Source of the DNA: Nitrospirota bacterium | Lineage (GTDB): Bacteria; Nitrospirota; Nitrospiria; Nitrospirales; Nitrospiraceae | Assembly: GCA_020028195.1 (NCBI GenBank) | Contig: JAHWYE010000117.1 | Coordinates: 1 to 5,894, forward strand | Reading direction: 5' to 3' | DNA length: 5,894 nucleotides | In this document: positions 5,728 through 5,894 of the stretch, piece by piece | Layout of the letters: each line of letters starts with the position of its first letter | Position numbering within the stretch: the first letter of the stretch is position 1 | Program-made: the position numbers and the translations under genes | Notes under the pieces: generated by a model | The model's input: the letters and a program-made list of their open reading frames with translations, nothing else | Databases searched by the model: none | What the model was told of the DNA's origin: nothing

Positions 5728-5894
5728 AGTTGCCTCAAACGTTCCTTTAGAAACTGCATCGTAATGAGCCGCCAAGCGTCGGACGGATACCCGTTGGCCT
5801 GAGGGATAAGTTCAAAGCTACATATATGGTATTGGGCGAAGAGGCATTTTCCCGTGTGGTCCTACTTTGGCCTGTCCAATACCCCGCTAAAGAG
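5728..5894. other. Right-edge region without an assignable gene
   Basis: No gene can be supported between the upstream side of the inverted repeat and the window end. Three frames stay open for some distance: a minus-strand frame from the edge to a TAA at 5749-5747 (48 codons), a second minus-strand frame that runs ~54 codons from a stop near 5864 to a TGA near 5695, and a plus-strand frame from 5751 through an ATG at 5826 to the edge. None has a clear ribosome site or a motif I recognise. One may be the end of a neighbouring gene or a gene remnant. Confidence 0.3.

Noticed and set aside
1..5894. CRISPR array, tRNA, rRNA, complete insertion sequence or defence genes
   Set aside because: No regularly spaced repeats, cloverleaf-like sequence, transposase motif or known defence domain is visible in the window.

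Overview
The window looks like ordinary chromosomal DNA from a moderately GC-rich Gram-negative bacterium. Two lipoproteins with lipoboxes and a bacterial glycogen synthase support the Gram-negative reading. The set mgtE, recO, DUF971, lipoprotein and glgA, together with the protein wording, reminds me of Nitrospirota (Nitrospira-like nitrite oxidisers). That taxonomic guess comes from recollection, not from a search.

Layout. From the left edge to about 5068 every gene lies on the plus strand with short gaps: a magnesium channel/transporter MgtE (5' end cut off by the window), a small exported protein of unknown function (1306-1668), the recombination mediator RecO (1705-2544), a DUF971/GBBH-N-like metal-binding protein (2621-2977), an unidentified lipoprotein (3028-3501) and glycogen synthase GlgA (3509-5068). 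A convergent gene for a small TPR-like lipoprotein (5558-5055, minus) overlaps the glgA end by 14 bp. The last ~336 bases hold the leader and likely promoter of that minus-strand gene. Beyond these they contain only unassigned open frames that run off the edge.

How the genes relate. Spacing suggests one long co-directional transcript or two overlapping ones. A plausible sigma70-type promoter overlaps the recO stop codon and would drive DUF971-lipoprotein-glgA. The lipoprotein and glgA are only 7 bp apart and are probably co-transcribed. The functions (Mg2+ homeostasis, DNA repair, metal binding, carbon storage) do not form an obvious pathway, so this is best read as a housekeeping cluster.

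Most notable points: (1) recO carries a 49-bp GC-rich imperfect palindrome, read in frame, exactly in the loop between the two CxxC halves of its zinc finger; it looks like a mobile palindromic repeat tolerated inside an essential fold. (2) The DUF971 protein shows an internal duplication, W-[ST]-D-G-H followed by L-R-x-x-C-x-C-x-x-C, which predicts one known-type and one possible additional metal site. (3) An operator-like inverted repeat touches the -35 region of the minus-strand lipoprotein gene. I found no defence system, CRISPR array, tRNA, rRNA or complete insertion sequence.
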